Origin: Henriciella sp.
GTDB lineage: Bacteria > Pseudomonadota > Alphaproteobacteria > Caulobacterales > Hyphomonadaceae
Length of the DNA stretch: 64,000 nucleotides
Direction of reading: 5' to 3'
Assembly: GCA_030066975.1 (NCBI GenBank)
Contig: JASJAO010000002.1
Location: 62,001-126,000, forward strand
Shown: piece by piece, positions 1-8,301 of the stretch
Position numbering within the stretch: position 1 is the first letter of the stretch
Layout of the letters: each line of letters starts with the position of its first letter
Program-made: the position numbers and the translations under genes
Notes under the pieces: model-generated
What the model was told of the DNA's origin: nothing
Database searches by the model: none
What the model saw: the letters and a program-made list of their open reading frames with translations, nothing else

Positions 1-1
1 G

Positions 2-151
2 CACGAGTTCGAGAACCTGCGCCTCTGGTTTCAGGCCTTGTACGAGGTTCTGCTCGGCCAGAGCCAGGGCCCACGTTTTGGCGGCTTCATCGCGCTTTAC
101 GGCGTTGAGGAAACCGCACAACTGATCGAAGACGCGCTCGCGCGCGGCTAG
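2..151 (+). CDS. lysK: Lysyl-tRNA synthetase, class I (C-terminal fragment)
   Basis: Only the last 49 codons lie in the window, ending at TAG 149-151. The fragment contains [12 protein letters not shown] and [16 protein letters not shown], which I recognise as the conserved C-terminal end of class I (archaeal-type) lysyl-tRNA synthetases. This form replaces the class II enzyme in many alphaproteobacteria and charges tRNA-Lys in the cytoplasm. The gene converges on the hydrolase gene that follows, with one base between the two stop codons. The identification rests on a short fragment, but the motif is distinctive. Confidence 0.8.
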   Translation, partial: HEFENLRLWFQALYEVLLGQSQGPRFGGFIALYGVEETAQLIEDALARG

Positions 152-152
152 C

Positions 153-2195
153 TCAGAACGGCCCGAGGCCAAGGCTAGCGAGCCGCCCCAGCACGAAAGC
201 CGATGCGACAGGCAAAGCAACGACCGCAACCAGAATGCCCGGGTGCCGCCAGCTCAAACCCCCGCTACGCCAGGCGCGGACAAGGGCTGCCACCATCAGC
301 GCAAAGCCAAGCAGACCGAACCAGAAGCCAAGTCCGGTGGCGGGCAGAACACCAATCGGCAGCGCCATCGGGTGCTGCGTCGCTGTCTTCAGGATCATGT
401 GAACCGCCACACCGAGGCCAATGAGAGAAGCCAGCGCCCCGCCCCACATCAGCGGTCGGCCAAGCGCGAGGGTCGGTGTGGATCGGCCTTCCATACGCCG
501 CGCCACCCAACCGGCAGGCAGGGCAATCACGCCGACCAACAGTGTAAACGCGGCGACAATCAGACCGATCGGATATTGCCCGGCTTGCAGGCCCAGTGCG
601 AACCTATACGGCGCGGCGGTATGGATCAGCCGGGTCTGGAACGCAGGCGCCGGGATCGCACTGGCGCAGCTTGTATCAAGCGGCGCCATCGGGTCCTTGG
701 CAAAGGCCAGCAGCAAATCTTGTCCGCAACCATCAAAGTGGCTGAGGAAAACGCCATGCCCGGTGTGGGGAAACTCAGCGATTTGGGCGTTCGGCAACCG
801 ATCGGCGAGCTCGCGACCAAACACCGGGGGCGTGATCGGATCAGCAAGCCCTGCTCCAATCAGGATCGGCACGTCCGTGTCCAGCACCTTCACAACCGGG
901 TCTGTAGCCGCGGTATAAACGTCGCTGCAGATCTCTAGCCAGGAGAGCGTGCTCATCCATTTTGACAATTGCGGTTCTGCTTGTTCTGAGGCGGCGCGTT
1001 CTTCAGGCGTCACGCGCGATGAGCCCCGACAATTGGCGACCAGTTCCATGCCGTTGCCGTAGATGTGATCGATCCGCCTTCCCAGCGTTTCCGCATAGGC
1101 GGCAATTGCATCGGTGTTGCGGGTCTCCAACGCTTTCAGAAGACTTGGAAAGTCCGGATAGAGGTCATTGATGTACAGCGCCTGGAACACGGCTGACGCG
1201 GCCAGCGTCCCGTCGAGAACAACGCGCCCGCCAAGATAGGTTCCGGGGTCCTGATCCTCAATGATCAGCGGATCGGCATCGTAACTTTCAAACGCCGCGA
1301 TGAAACGCGCTGACATGTCACCGACATCACGGGCACACCTCGTGTTCTCAGCGCAAGCCTCAGACAAAGCCATTAGAGCGGTCCGAAACCCGTAGACGGG
1401 GGCTTCCCAGCCACCCGGTCCCCATGGGCCCGCGGGTACAACGCTGTCGAGGATCGCGGCCCGGGTACCGGCTTCATCGACTTCCAAAACGGCCTGCCCT
1501 AACTCAGTCCCATATGAGACTCCAAACAGTGTCCATTGATCATAGCCGAGTGCGATCCGAATATCCCGAACATCCAGCGCGTTTTGCCAAGTCGAATAGG
1601 CATCAACGGCAATGCCTTGCAGGCGCGCCTCGGCAATGCACTTGCGAAACGCCTCCTGCCAGAGCGGCATTCCATCCGGCATTGAGGGCACGCCAAACTG
1701 AAAGATACGTGGCACGGCGCGGCAAAACGCGGCTTCAGAATAGCCAATGCCGCGCTGGTCAAAGAAAATGAGATCCGCCGCCTCGCGGAAGGCCCTTGTA
1801 TCGGGGGCCTGATAGGCGCGGATGCGTCCGGCACCCAGAGACGGCCCTCCCGGCCCACCGGTCAACCGAACAATCGCGCCGGCTTCGGGGGCCTCACTGG
1901 TTGAGGTGATCTTGAGAACGGACAGCTTGATCAGTCGGCTTCGCGGATCGGTTCGGTCTTCGGGCACCAATACATAGCCGCAGACAAATTCCTCAGGGTC
2001 GTATTTTGGCGCGGCCTCATGGAACGGACAGACATAGGGTGTGAATTCCGGTTCAAAGGCCTGCCAGACAGGATGCACGGTCTCCCTATCGACGGGCTGC
2101 AGAATATCCCCCGGTGCCACACTTTGCGCCTGCGCGGACAGCTGCAGGCCCACCGCGCACAACACTGCCGTCCAAATCCTCACAAGCACTGCCAT
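153..2195 (-). CDS. Secreted alpha/beta hydrolase (TAP / proline iminopeptidase-like) with C-terminal membrane segments
   Basis: This is a predicted 680-residue hydrolase. An N-terminal signal peptide (MAVLVRIWTAVLCAVGLQLS) is followed by an oxyanion-region motif LTGGPGGPS, a DQRG strand motif and the nucleophile elbow GVSYG with Ser near residue 227. A GAGLADPITPP segment carries the likely catalytic Asp near 452, and FPHTGHG the His near 480. This order matches S33-type tripeptidyl or proline aminopeptidases. After about residue 540 come roughly four hydrophobic segments, unusual for a soluble S33 enzyme, so the catalytic domain is probably tethered at the inner membrane facing the periplasm. 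I chose the ATG at 2195 because GGAGAG precedes it and the signal peptide begins there; the frame is open upstream to 2285. The substrate cannot be told from sequence. Confidence 0.7.
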   Translation of the reverse strand: MAVLVRIWTAVLCAVGLQLSAQAQSVAPGDILQPVDRETVHPVWQAFEPEFTPYVCPFHEAAPKYDPEEFVCGYVLVPEDRTDPRSRLIKLSVLKITSTSEAPEAGAIVRLTGGPGGPSLGAGRIRAYQAPDTRAFREAADLIFFDQRGIGYSEAAFCRAVPRIFQFGVPSMPDGMPLWQEAFRKCIAEARLQGIAVDAYSTWQNALDVRDIRIALGYDQWTLFGVSYGTELGQAVLEVDEAGTRAAILDSVVPAGPWGPGGWEAPVYGFRTALMALSEACAENTRCARDVGDMSARFIAAFESYDADPLIIEDQDPGTYLGGRVVLDGTLAASAVFQALYINDLYPDFPSLLKALETRNTDAIAAYAETLGRRIDHIYGNGMELVANCRGSSRVTPEERAASEQAEPQLSKWMSTLSWLEICSDVYTAATDPVVKVLDTDVPILIGAGLADPITPPVFGRELADRLPNAQIAEFPHTGHGVFLSHFDGCGQDLLLAFAKDPMAPLDTSCASAIPAPAFQTRLIHTAAPYRFALGLQAGQYPIGLIVAAFTLLVGVIALPAGWVARRMEGRSTPTLALGRPLMWGGALASLIGLGVAVHMILKTATQHPMALPIGVLPATGLGFWFGLLGFALMVAALVRAWRSGGLSWRHPGILVAVVALPVASAFVLGRLASLGLGPF

Positions 2196-2373
2196 ACCCG
2201 ATCTCTCCACTTCCCGGTCGGGTAGACTAGCCAGAATGGCCGGAATGGCAAAACGGATAAGGCCCGCCACAGTTTTGCCGCGCAATCACCTGAATTTCAG
2301 CTCGCCGACTTAAGTCACTTTTCATGGCGCCGCGCGAGAGATATCACTTTGGTTCTGGTGATGGAGTAGAGTT

Positions 2374-2868
2374 ATGCGCCGCGCGGTCATTCTATCTTGT
2401 TTGCTACTGGCGGGCTGTGAGATCCCTCCCGAGAACGCGCCGATCGCGTTCAAGATCTCGCAAACGAATAGCGAAATCATCGACGGTGTTGAACTCAGCG
2501 TCTTGTGCGAGCTGTCTCAAAAAATCGGCACCGAGTTTCGCGCCGCAGAGTATGATGAAGCAAGTCAGTTCGAATCCGAAGCCGTGTTCAGCTCACAGCG
2601 CCTCTTGAATGTTGGTGAGGTCTATTGCGGCGGGCAGGATGAACCCATCGGGTTGCCGTTTACGCTTGATGAACAAAAGGGCCTGGTCTCAACCTGGAGC
2701 GAGTTGCCGCCTCAAGATGACGAACAGGATACGGCTTGGGGGTCCTGTCTGGCTGACCTGACGCGGCCTGAAGGCGACCGGGTGATCCTCTGTGAAATTG
2801 GAACCGCGTCATCGACACCCAACTTGCCCTTTAACCTGAATCCCGATCAGCCACGTGATGGTGATTGA
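2374..2868 (+). CDS. Hypothetical lipoprotein
   Basis: I do not recognise the family. The 164-residue product starts with a lipoprotein signal, MRRAVILSCLLLAGC, with the lipobox LLAGC and the lipidated Cys at residue 15. The mature part is acidic (PI near 4 by eye) and has several cysteines, so disulfides in the periplasm are plausible. The start is supported by GGAGTAGAG just upstream. It is followed closely by a second small lipoprotein gene, and the two could form one transcript. It diverges from the hydrolase gene at 153-2195. Confidence 0.65.
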   Translation: MRRAVILSCLLLAGCEIPPENAPIAFKISQTNSEIIDGVELSVLCELSQKIGTEFRAAEYDEASQFESEAVFSSQRLLNVGEVYCGGQDEPIGLPFTLDEQKGLVSTWSELPPQDDEQDTAWGSCLADLTRPEGDRVILCEIGTASSTPNLPFNLNPDQPRDGD

Positions 2869-2884
2869 TCGGAAACCTCAGACG

Positions 2885-3238
2885 ATGCTGCGAATATGTG
2901 TGACAACAGGATTGGTCTTGGCCCTGTCATCTTGTCTTGCCGTGACCGCGGTGTCGACGACAGGATCAGCTCTGGTTACAGGCACGAAACTGGCCGGCAA
3001 GACGGTCTACTACACCGGCAAAGGCGTCTATCAGGTTGGCAAGCTGACCGTGAACGTGGCCGATGGTGTTCTGGACGGAACTGAGCGCACCCTGAGGCTG
3101 ACCATCCTCACGGCCAATGCTGCCGGCGCTGTGACGCGGACAACACGCGAAATCTCTTCGGCGAGCCTGGATGCGGAACTCGCGGCGCTGGAACGTACCG
3201 AGGGCGTGATTGAGGTGTTCGTGGACGAGGCGGACTAG
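2885..3238 (+). CDS. Hypothetical small lipoprotein with Gly/Thr/Val-rich repeats
   Basis: The 117-residue product begins MLRICVTTGLVLALSSC, a lipoprotein signal with lipobox LSSC. The next stretch (AVTAVSTTGSALVTGTK then AGKTVYYTGKGVYQVGK) resembles the short repetitive segments of small envelope proteins but matches no family I can name. I chose the ATG at 2885 because it gives a compact signal peptide. The frame is open back to a GTG at 2855 and an ATG at 2858, which would overlap the preceding lipoprotein gene. Only 16 bases separate the two genes with the chosen start, so co-transcription is likely. It ends just before the tmRNA promoter. Confidence 0.6.
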   Translation: MLRICVTTGLVLALSSCLAVTAVSTTGSALVTGTKLAGKTVYYTGKGVYQVGKLTVNVADGVLDGTERTLRLTILTANAAGAVTRTTREISSASLDAELAALERTEGVIEVFVDEAD

Positions 3239-3259
3239 TTCGCTGCCGGTTGCCCCCTT

Positions 3260-3286
3260 TTAACCGGCGCCGACCATTGCTATATT
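3260..3286 (+). promoter_or_regulatory. Promoter of the tmRNA gene (Caulobacter-type -35/-10)
   Basis: TTAACCG at 3260-3266 and GCTATATT at 3279-3286, 12 bases apart, resemble the Caulobacter housekeeping consensus (TTGACG-type -35, 10-14 base spacer, GCTANAWC -10). Transcription would start near 3293, just before the acceptor half of the tmRNA. Confidence 0.5.
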
Positions 3287-3292
3287 TACGGT

Positions 3293-3612
3293 GTTCCTTG
3301 TGAACTATGGCAATAAACGCGCGTGTAATAAGCGGTTCGGACCCGGGGGCGGTACCCGGCGTCTCCACCAAAAAGCCCTGTCATTAGCAGGTGGATTGGG
3401 GACGAAATAGGATCGACGGACGTGTAAAGACGAGGCCTTTGCCCGCTTGAGCTGCGTTAGAAGCTCGATCAACAATAGTTGCTAATGACAACTTTGCTGA
3501 AGGTGACCTGCTCGCTGCGTAACGCAGTGCGTGGAAAACCGCATTTAACTCCTTAGGCATCAGCGCTTAAGGCGGGGCCCGGAGGCGCCTGGCAACAGAA
3601 GCCTCCACCTTT
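3293..3612 (+). ncRNA. ssrA: tmRNA, circularly permuted two-piece form
   Basis: This rescues stalled ribosomes by adding a degradation tag. The acceptor half comes first and ends with CGTCTCC, A and CCA at 3360-3370. The coding half begins at 3398 with GGGGACG, which pairs with CGTCTCC and leaves a G-U pair at the third position, the identity signal for alanyl-tRNA synthetase. The tag frame at 3480-3521 reads ANDNFAEGDLLAA then TAA, so with the charged alanine the tag is AANDNFAEGDLLAA, ending in the Leu-Ala-Ala type degron read by ClpXP. The 27 bases between halves (3371-3397) would be removed. The arm before the acceptor strand forms CCGGG/CCCGG with a seven-base loop lacking the usual TTC. 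The 5' end is inferred from the promoter; the 3' end is placed at the hairpin GGAGGC/GCCTCC. Confidence 0.9.
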
Positions 3613-3711
3613 CCTTGGTATGAGGGGTCGAACTTTCCCTCTACGAGATCGCAGGTCCTCGCCTCCGTCCGCAGTGATCTGGGGCGCCTGGCAACAGAAG
3701 CCTCCACCTTT
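3584..3711 (+). repeat. 29-bp direct repeat of the tmRNA 3' end
   Basis: The 29 bases at 3584-3612, starting GGCGCCTGGCAACAG and ending CCTCCACCTTT, recur exactly at 3683-3711. The first copy is the 3' hairpin region of the tmRNA coding half. The 70 bases between the copies hold no gene. tmRNA genes are common integration sites, so this may be a scar of an excised element, though no integrase is present. Between the second copy and sspB (3712-3933) I see only an imperfect hairpin, AACCTGC at 3785-3791 with GCAGGTT at 3802-3808. Confidence 0.8.
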
Positions 3712-3933
3712 ACCGGGCGCGATTTGAAATGAAAGTTGATAAGGCTCGACAATCAGGCCTCCCGAAAGTGCATCTTACACTTGCAACCTGCTGAAACCAT
3801 TGCAGGTTCCAGATTCTGACCACGCACTGACCGGATCACGGGAGCTTGTGAATTTTCGCTCGCCTGACACATGAAGGGCGTTGTCGACCGGCAGGGGAAA
3901 GAGTAGGACAGGTCCCATTATGGGAGACGGGCC

Positions 3934-4416
3934 ATGACAGACTATATCGGCTATGAGGCGTTAACGCAGGCAGCGATGCGCGGCGTTGTGCGTGAGGCTC
4001 TACGCCAGGCAGCGAAAGGCTCTGCGCCTCCCGGTGATCACCATTTCTATATCACCTTCCGGTCCAAAGCCCCGGGCGTGCGGATTGCCGACCATCTGAT
4101 TGAACGTTTTCCAGATGAGATGACGATTGTGATCCAGCACCAGTATTGGGATCTTGAAGTCCATGATGGCCATTTCGAGATCGTGCTGAAGTTCAACGGC
4201 GTGCCACAACATTTGTCCATCCCGTTTGCGGCGATGACCCGCTTTGTCGACCCGGCTGTCAATTTCGGGGTCAGCTTTGAAAAAGCAGCATCAGGCGAGG
4301 CTCAGGTTGTCGACCCGGCGCCCGAGGACTCCAAACTGGCCATCGCAGACACTGACACCGAAGCGTCCGATGATAGCGATACCGTGGTCAGCCTGGATGC
4401 GTTTCGCCAGAAGTAA
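3934..4416 (+). CDS. sspB: SspB-alpha, ClpXP adaptor for tmRNA-tagged proteins
   Basis: This 160-residue protein matches the alphaproteobacterial SspB family (formerly DUF1321). It delivers proteins carrying the tmRNA tag to the ClpXP protease in the cytoplasm. The globular substrate-binding domain spans about residues 1-115 and includes HHFYITFRSKAPGV, VIQHQYWDLEV and LKFNGVPQHLSIPF, all typical of the family. An acidic flexible tail (about 125-150) leads to the C-terminal segment VVSLDAFRQK, which fits the position of the ClpX-binding tail. GGGAGA lies just before the ATG. It stands directly downstream of the tmRNA gene, so tag and tag-reader are neighbours. The thioesterase gene begins three bases after its stop codon. 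Confidence 0.92.
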   Translation: MTDYIGYEALTQAAMRGVVREALRQAAKGSAPPGDHHFYITFRSKAPGVRIADHLIERFPDEMTIVIQHQYWDLEVHDGHFEIVLKFNGVPQHLSIPFAAMTRFVDPAVNFGVSFEKAASGEAQVVDPAPEDSKLAIADTDTEASDDSDTVVSLDAFRQK

Positions 4417-4419
4417 GGC

Positions 4420-4884
4420 ATGAGCGAACCCATTTCAGAAGACAAACCCCGCCTCAGCGACGCTGACATGCTGGCGCGGTTCCAGAACTCTAAAAAGCGG
4501 CCACCGTGTTCTGACACGCTGGGGATGAAATTGCGCGCGGTCCATCAGGCAGAGCAGCGCGTGGTCATGGATTTTGACGTGCCGGACATGTTTGCCAATC
4601 CAACCGGCGCGGTCCAGGGCGGGTTTATCGCCGCGATGATGGATGAAGCGATGAGCACCTGCGTGATCATTGCCTCAAACGTGACGATGACCGCCCCGAC
4701 GCTGGAGATGAAAACCTCCTATCTGCGCCGCCTCATGCCGGGCCCGGCTTCAGTCGAAGCGCGTATTCTGAAATTTGGACGCTCTGCCGCCTTTATGGAG
4801 GCCGAGTGCCTTGACGCAGATGGGAAACTGGTCGCCAAAGCCACAGCGACCGCGATCCCCATGCCGTTCAAGCGCCTCGGCTAA
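4420..4884 (+). CDS. PaaI-type hotdog thioesterase
   Basis: The 154-residue product has the acyl-CoA thioesterase hotdog signature: NPTGAVQGGFIAAMMDEAMS forms the long central helix, followed by TAPTLEMKTSYLRRL and a strand with GPASVEARILKFGRSAAFMEAE. In many family members the helix is preceded by HGG; here it reads QGG, while the Asp of the MMDEA segment, often catalytic, is kept. It would hydrolyse an acyl- or aryl-CoA in the cytoplasm; the substrate is unknown. It follows sspB by three bases and is probably co-transcribed with it. It meets the RusA-like gene end to end. Confidence 0.75.
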   Translation: MSEPISEDKPRLSDADMLARFQNSKKRPPCSDTLGMKLRAVHQAEQRVVMDFDVPDMFANPTGAVQGGFIAAMMDEAMSTCVIIASNVTMTAPTLEMKTSYLRRLMPGPASVEARILKFGRSAAFMEAECLDADGKLVAKATATAIPMPFKRLG

Positions 4885-5241
4885 TCAGGCCATCTCCTCA
4901 ACACGCATATAAATCCCTTCACGTTCCCCAACCCGGCGCTCGACCAGCAGGCGGGCGACCTGATGATCATCCTCAAATGCGTTGCCAGTCACGCTGTCGA
5001 GCAGCGCCTTGGCGAGATTATCGAGATCCATCCAGGGCGCGTCGCCGGTATATTCCATCACGATGTGGACATCATAATCGCCATAACCGGGCCGCAGTCT
5101 TGGAAAGTCCTTGCGGAAAAACTCCCGCAGCAAAGTCTTGTAATATTTGGCCTGGGTGGTGAGGCCATAGCAGCGGATTTCGAGCGCGCCATCCTCGGTA
5201 ATCCGCCCGCGCACTTTGCCATTCTTGATCCAGCCATCCAT
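4885..5241 (-). CDS. RusA-like endodeoxyribonuclease family protein
   Basis: The 118-residue product contains PWMDLDNLAKALLDS followed by AFEDDHQVARL. This matches the D-x-D-N and E-D-D catalytic pattern of RusA Holliday-junction resolvases, which bind Mg2+ through these acidic residues. Its length is close to that of RusA (about 120 residues). RusA proteins are usually phage-derived, but no other phage gene is visible here and the base composition matches its neighbours, so it may be a long-resident host copy. It converges on the thioesterase gene. The likely role is resolving branched DNA. Confidence 0.65.
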   Translation of the reverse strand: MDGWIKNGKVRGRITEDGALEIRCYGLTTQAKYYKTLLREFFRKDFPRLRPGYGDYDVHIVMEYTGDAPWMDLDNLAKALLDSVTGNAFEDDHQVARLLVERRVGEREGIYMRVEEMA

Positions 5242-5288
5242 GCCGGGTGAGTTAGGCGGTTCAGGCGGCTTTGGCGAGTCTCGCGCCG

Positions 5289-7028
5289 CTACTCCGCCGC
5301 CACCGCGCTGAGCGGAGCAGCTTGTGCTCCACGCACCAGACGTCCGGGCAATGCGCCGGTTGGCTCACCATCGCGATAGGTCACTTGGCCTTTGACAATT
5401 GTCGCGCGATAGCCGCTCGCCCGTTGCATCAACCGTCGGCCCCCGGCGGGTAGATCATGCACGATGTTCGGCGCATGCAGGGTCAATCCGTCATAATCAA
5501 TCACATTGAGATCGGCGCGGTAGCCTGGCGCGAGCAGGCCGCGATCATTCAATCCGACCCAGTGGGCGGTGTCGTAAGATTGGCGCTTCACAACGAACTC
5601 CAGAGGCAGCTTTTCCCCGCGCGTGCGATCGCGCGTCCAATGGGTAAGCATCGTGGTTGGAAAGGAGCCATCACAGATCATGCCGACATGCGCGCCGCCA
5701 TCTGAGAGTCCCGGTACACTCGCCCCGCTTTTCAGCATGTCCAGACACGGATCGAGGCTGCCTTGCGCATAGTTCAGGAAAGGCAAATAGAGCATGCCGC
5801 GCCCGTCATTCTGCAGCATCAGATCCAGCGCGGCCGCTTCGTTCGTAACCCCGCGCGCCTTGGCAATGTTCTGCACCGTTCGCTCCGCGCCCGGCTCATA
5901 GTCCGGTGGATCGCCGAGCGTGAAGAGTTTGCCGAACTGGCGCAGCAGCGATTTGACGAAGGGGTTGTCAGCATCCGGCTCATCGGCGAGCAGGCGCGCG
6001 CGGAAATCCGGATCGCGCAGCGCCGACAGCCGCGCCTCAAACGGCTGATCAGCAATCGCCTGATAGACCGGATGACCGGAGAAGGGATTGAGCGTCAGCT
6101 CCAGGCCGAGCAGAACGCCGACCGGGCGAGGCCCGACCTGGGCCCGCATGGGCAATCCGGCCTCCACCGCCTGTTCAATTGCGCCGAGCAGAACGCGCCA
6201 CCCCTCTGGCGCAACATCGGACTGGGCAAGCGAGACCGAGAGCGGTCGCCCGGAAACTTCCACAATTCGGCGCAGCATAGCCGCTTCTTTCTGCGGATCG
6301 TTAAAGTCGGAGACAAATTGCAGGACGCCTTTTCCGGCCTCTGCGAGACCCATGGCAATGCCGGTGAGTTCGGCTTCCGAGGCGGTCAAAGTCGGGGTTG
6401 GCTGGCCATCGGAGGTCCGGTGATTAAGGGTGCGGGAGGTCGAAAACCCGAGCGCGCCGGCCTCCACCGCAGTTTTGGCGAGCGCGCGCATTTTGGCAAT
6501 GTCGGCTTCTGTGGCGTCTTCGCGATTGGCACCGCGATCGCCCATGACATAGACGCGAAGGGCCGCATGCGGCAGCTGGGCCGCAAGGTCGATATCGAAA
6601 GATCGCTTCGACAGCTGATCGAGATAATCGGGAAAACTCTCCCAATTCCAGGGCAGGCCTTCGGCAAGGACTGGAAACGGGATGTCTTCAACGCCTTCCA
6701 TCAGGCGGATCAGGCGGTGATGATCTTCCACCTTGCAGGGCGCAAAGCCGACCCCGCAATTGCCCATCACAGCCGTCGTCACACCATGGAGCGAGGAGGG
6801 ATCAAGCTGGCGCCCCCAGGTCGCCTGCCCGTCATAATGGGTGTGGATGTCGACAAAACCGGGCGTCACCAGCAGGCCTTTGGCGTCAATTTCCTCCAGC
6901 CCGCGGCCGCCGACCTCACCGACCCGTGTGATGTGCCCGGCATCGACCGCGATATCGGCGTCGCGCCCGGGCGCGCCAGAGCCATCGACCACAAATCCGC
7001 CGCGGATAATCAGATCATGCGTCGCCAT
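5289..7028 (-). CDS. N-acyl-D-amino-acid deacylase-type amidohydrolase
   Basis: This 579-residue protein belongs to the D-aminoacylase branch of the amidohydrolase superfamily. The N-terminal beta-sandwich (HDLIIRGGFVVDGSG) leads into the metal-binding strand TPGFVDIHTHYDGQATW, then a TIM barrel with GNCGVGFAPC and, near the end, GLSDGGAHVGMICDGSFPT and GYRADLNVIDYDGL. It probably hydrolyses an N-acyl-D-amino acid or related amide in the cytoplasm; members are often annotated without a tested substrate. I chose the ATG at 7028 because GGGAGG precedes it; the frame is open to 7064. It stands alone. A perfect nine-bp hairpin without a T-run (7115-7137) lies upstream. Confidence 0.75.
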   Translation of the reverse strand: MATHDLIIRGGFVVDGSGAPGRDADIAVDAGHITRVGEVGGRGLEEIDAKGLLVTPGFVDIHTHYDGQATWGRQLDPSSLHGVTTAVMGNCGVGFAPCKVEDHHRLIRLMEGVEDIPFPVLAEGLPWNWESFPDYLDQLSKRSFDIDLAAQLPHAALRVYVMGDRGANREDATEADIAKMRALAKTAVEAGALGFSTSRTLNHRTSDGQPTPTLTASEAELTGIAMGLAEAGKGVLQFVSDFNDPQKEAAMLRRIVEVSGRPLSVSLAQSDVAPEGWRVLLGAIEQAVEAGLPMRAQVGPRPVGVLLGLELTLNPFSGHPVYQAIADQPFEARLSALRDPDFRARLLADEPDADNPFVKSLLRQFGKLFTLGDPPDYEPGAERTVQNIAKARGVTNEAAALDLMLQNDGRGMLYLPFLNYAQGSLDPCLDMLKSGASVPGLSDGGAHVGMICDGSFPTTMLTHWTRDRTRGEKLPLEFVVKRQSYDTAHWVGLNDRGLLAPGYRADLNVIDYDGLTLHAPNIVHDLPAGGRRLMQRASGYRATIVKGQVTYRDGEPTGALPGRLVRGAQAAPLSAVAAE

Positions 7029-7199
7029 ACGGCCTCCCGACATCGTTTTTGGGAGGCTTAACACAGTCTCGCAGGGTCAGCCAAAATGGAGGTTTGTTCT
7101 GCCCAGCGCTAAGGGCTTCGCCCACGCTGGGCGAAGCAGGTTCCGTATCACAGCTTCGCTGCTCACATGAACCAGGCTGAGGGCTCTCGTACTTTCACG

Positions 7200-7856
7200 T
7201 TAAAGACGGCGGATGCGTGGCCCCGGTTTGGGGCGCGGACCCAAGGGCGGCGGGCGCGCCTCACTCGCCGTCAGGATAGTGTAGCGCATCCCGTCGTAAA
7301 CGGCCGACAGCTCCGTGCCATAGCGGCGCGGCACCAGAGACCGAAACGCGTCCGGCGCAAACATTGGGCCGGGCCGGTATCGCGCAATGTGCCAGGCGAG
7401 CCGCCGGGCCCGCGCCATCGGGTCCTGTGCCAAAGTCTTGAGCGCGGTGAGCCGTGCCAGCAAAGGCGCGGCATAGGCGGGCGGCGCGGGCTGTCTCCAC
7501 CCCGAGTCCATCGCAGGCGCAATCTCCGCCCAGGGATCAAAGTCCCGCTCGCCGCGAAACACGCAAAAGCCGGTCAGCGCATTTGGCTGGACCCAGATAT
7601 CGGGCTGGTCCTTGCGTGTCTTGATCCGGGCGAAGCGGTCCGTGCGCGGCAGGTTCGGCTCGATCTGCAACGCAAGACACAGGATAACCCGGCGCAGAAA
7701 CGCCTCCAACGCCCGCAAGCCCTGCCGCATTCGCCGCGCCGCGGCCTGTGTCAGGGTCAGCGGCGCGAGCTGCGCCTCATCGCGCGAGAGGACCTGCAGC
7801 GCCAGCCGCTCAGCCAGCCCCGCTGTCAAATCCACAAATCCCGCTTGATCCTGCAT
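7200..7856 (-). CDS. Conserved hypothetical protein
   Basis: I do not recognise the family. The 218-residue product is rich in Arg, Ala and Pro, has no signal peptide and no clear membrane segment. The start region is MQDQAGFVDLTAGLAERLAL, the middle contains RQGLRALEAFLRRVILCLALQIEP, and the C-terminus is Pro/Arg-rich. The strong codon bias matches its neighbours, which supports real coding. It probably acts in the cytoplasm. It is 46 bases downstream of the VapC gene on the same strand and could share its transcript. Confidence 0.6.
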   Translation of the reverse strand: MQDQAGFVDLTAGLAERLALQVLSRDEAQLAPLTLTQAAARRMRQGLRALEAFLRRVILCLALQIEPNLPRTDRFARIKTRKDQPDIWVQPNALTGFCVFRGERDFDPWAEIAPAMDSGWRQPAPPAYAAPLLARLTALKTLAQDPMARARRLAWHIARYRPGPMFAPDAFRSLVPRRYGTELSAVYDGMRYTILTASEARPPPLGPRPKPGPRIRRL

Positions 7857-7902
7857 GCGGGGGAGTATGGATCAGGTGGGAACTCGGTCGGATTGGGTGG
7901 GG

Positions 7903-8301
7903 TCAGTCCAACAAGGTCATGCCGAAGTGCTCTGCAGCGAGCCTGTCAAATGTCACGATTTGCGACGCGCCCGCGAGTTTCGCGGTTTCGGCAATCAGGG
8001 CGTCGGCGAACTCCCCTTTTGGGGCCGCGGTGTAGCGGGCAAGCGCGCGATACGCCGCCTCGGACTGCTCAATTTCCAACTCGGTCGAGTCGAGCAGCAT
8101 GGCGATCGTCTCACTGAGCGCTTCACGGGAAATCTTGTAGAAACGGGTGAGCACCCAGCTGATTTCGGCCAGCACAATCGCGCTGATAAAGCCCGGGCTG
8201 TCCGCGCTGAGCGCCGCCATGACTTTGTTTGCCCGCTTGGCCTGCTCGGGCTCATCCTGGATTAGATATCGGATCAGAACATTGGTATCGAGGCCGATCA
8301 C
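7903..8301 (-). CDS. vapC: PIN-domain toxin, VapC family
   Basis: The 132-residue protein has the PIN ribonuclease layout: GLDTNVLIRYL carries the first catalytic Asp (residue 4), AIVLAEISWVL the Glu, and EFADALIAETAKLAGA the later Asp, ending with IVTFDRLAAEHFGM. Such toxins cleave tRNA or rRNA when freed from their antitoxin. Its ATG overlaps the stop of the AbrB-type antitoxin gene by four bases, the usual arrangement for a translationally coupled pair. The key acidic residues are all present, so the toxin looks intact. Confidence 0.85.
   Translation of the reverse strand: MIGLDTNVLIRYLIQDEPEQAKRANKVMAALSADSPGFISAIVLAEISWVLTRFYKISREALSETIAMLLDSTELEIEQSEAAYRALARYTAAPKGEFADALIAETAKLAGASQIVTFDRLAAEHFGMTLLD

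Noticed and set aside
243-938. A plus-strand frame over the hydrolase gene
   Set aside because: Antisense to a gene with a clear catalytic triad; composition is Arg/His/Gln-rich and repetitive of no family.
5763-7061. A 432-codon plus-strand open frame
   Set aside because: It is antisense to the amidohydrolase gene, which has clear motifs. GC-rich codons produce such mirror frames; the product is Arg/Gly-rich and resembles no protein.
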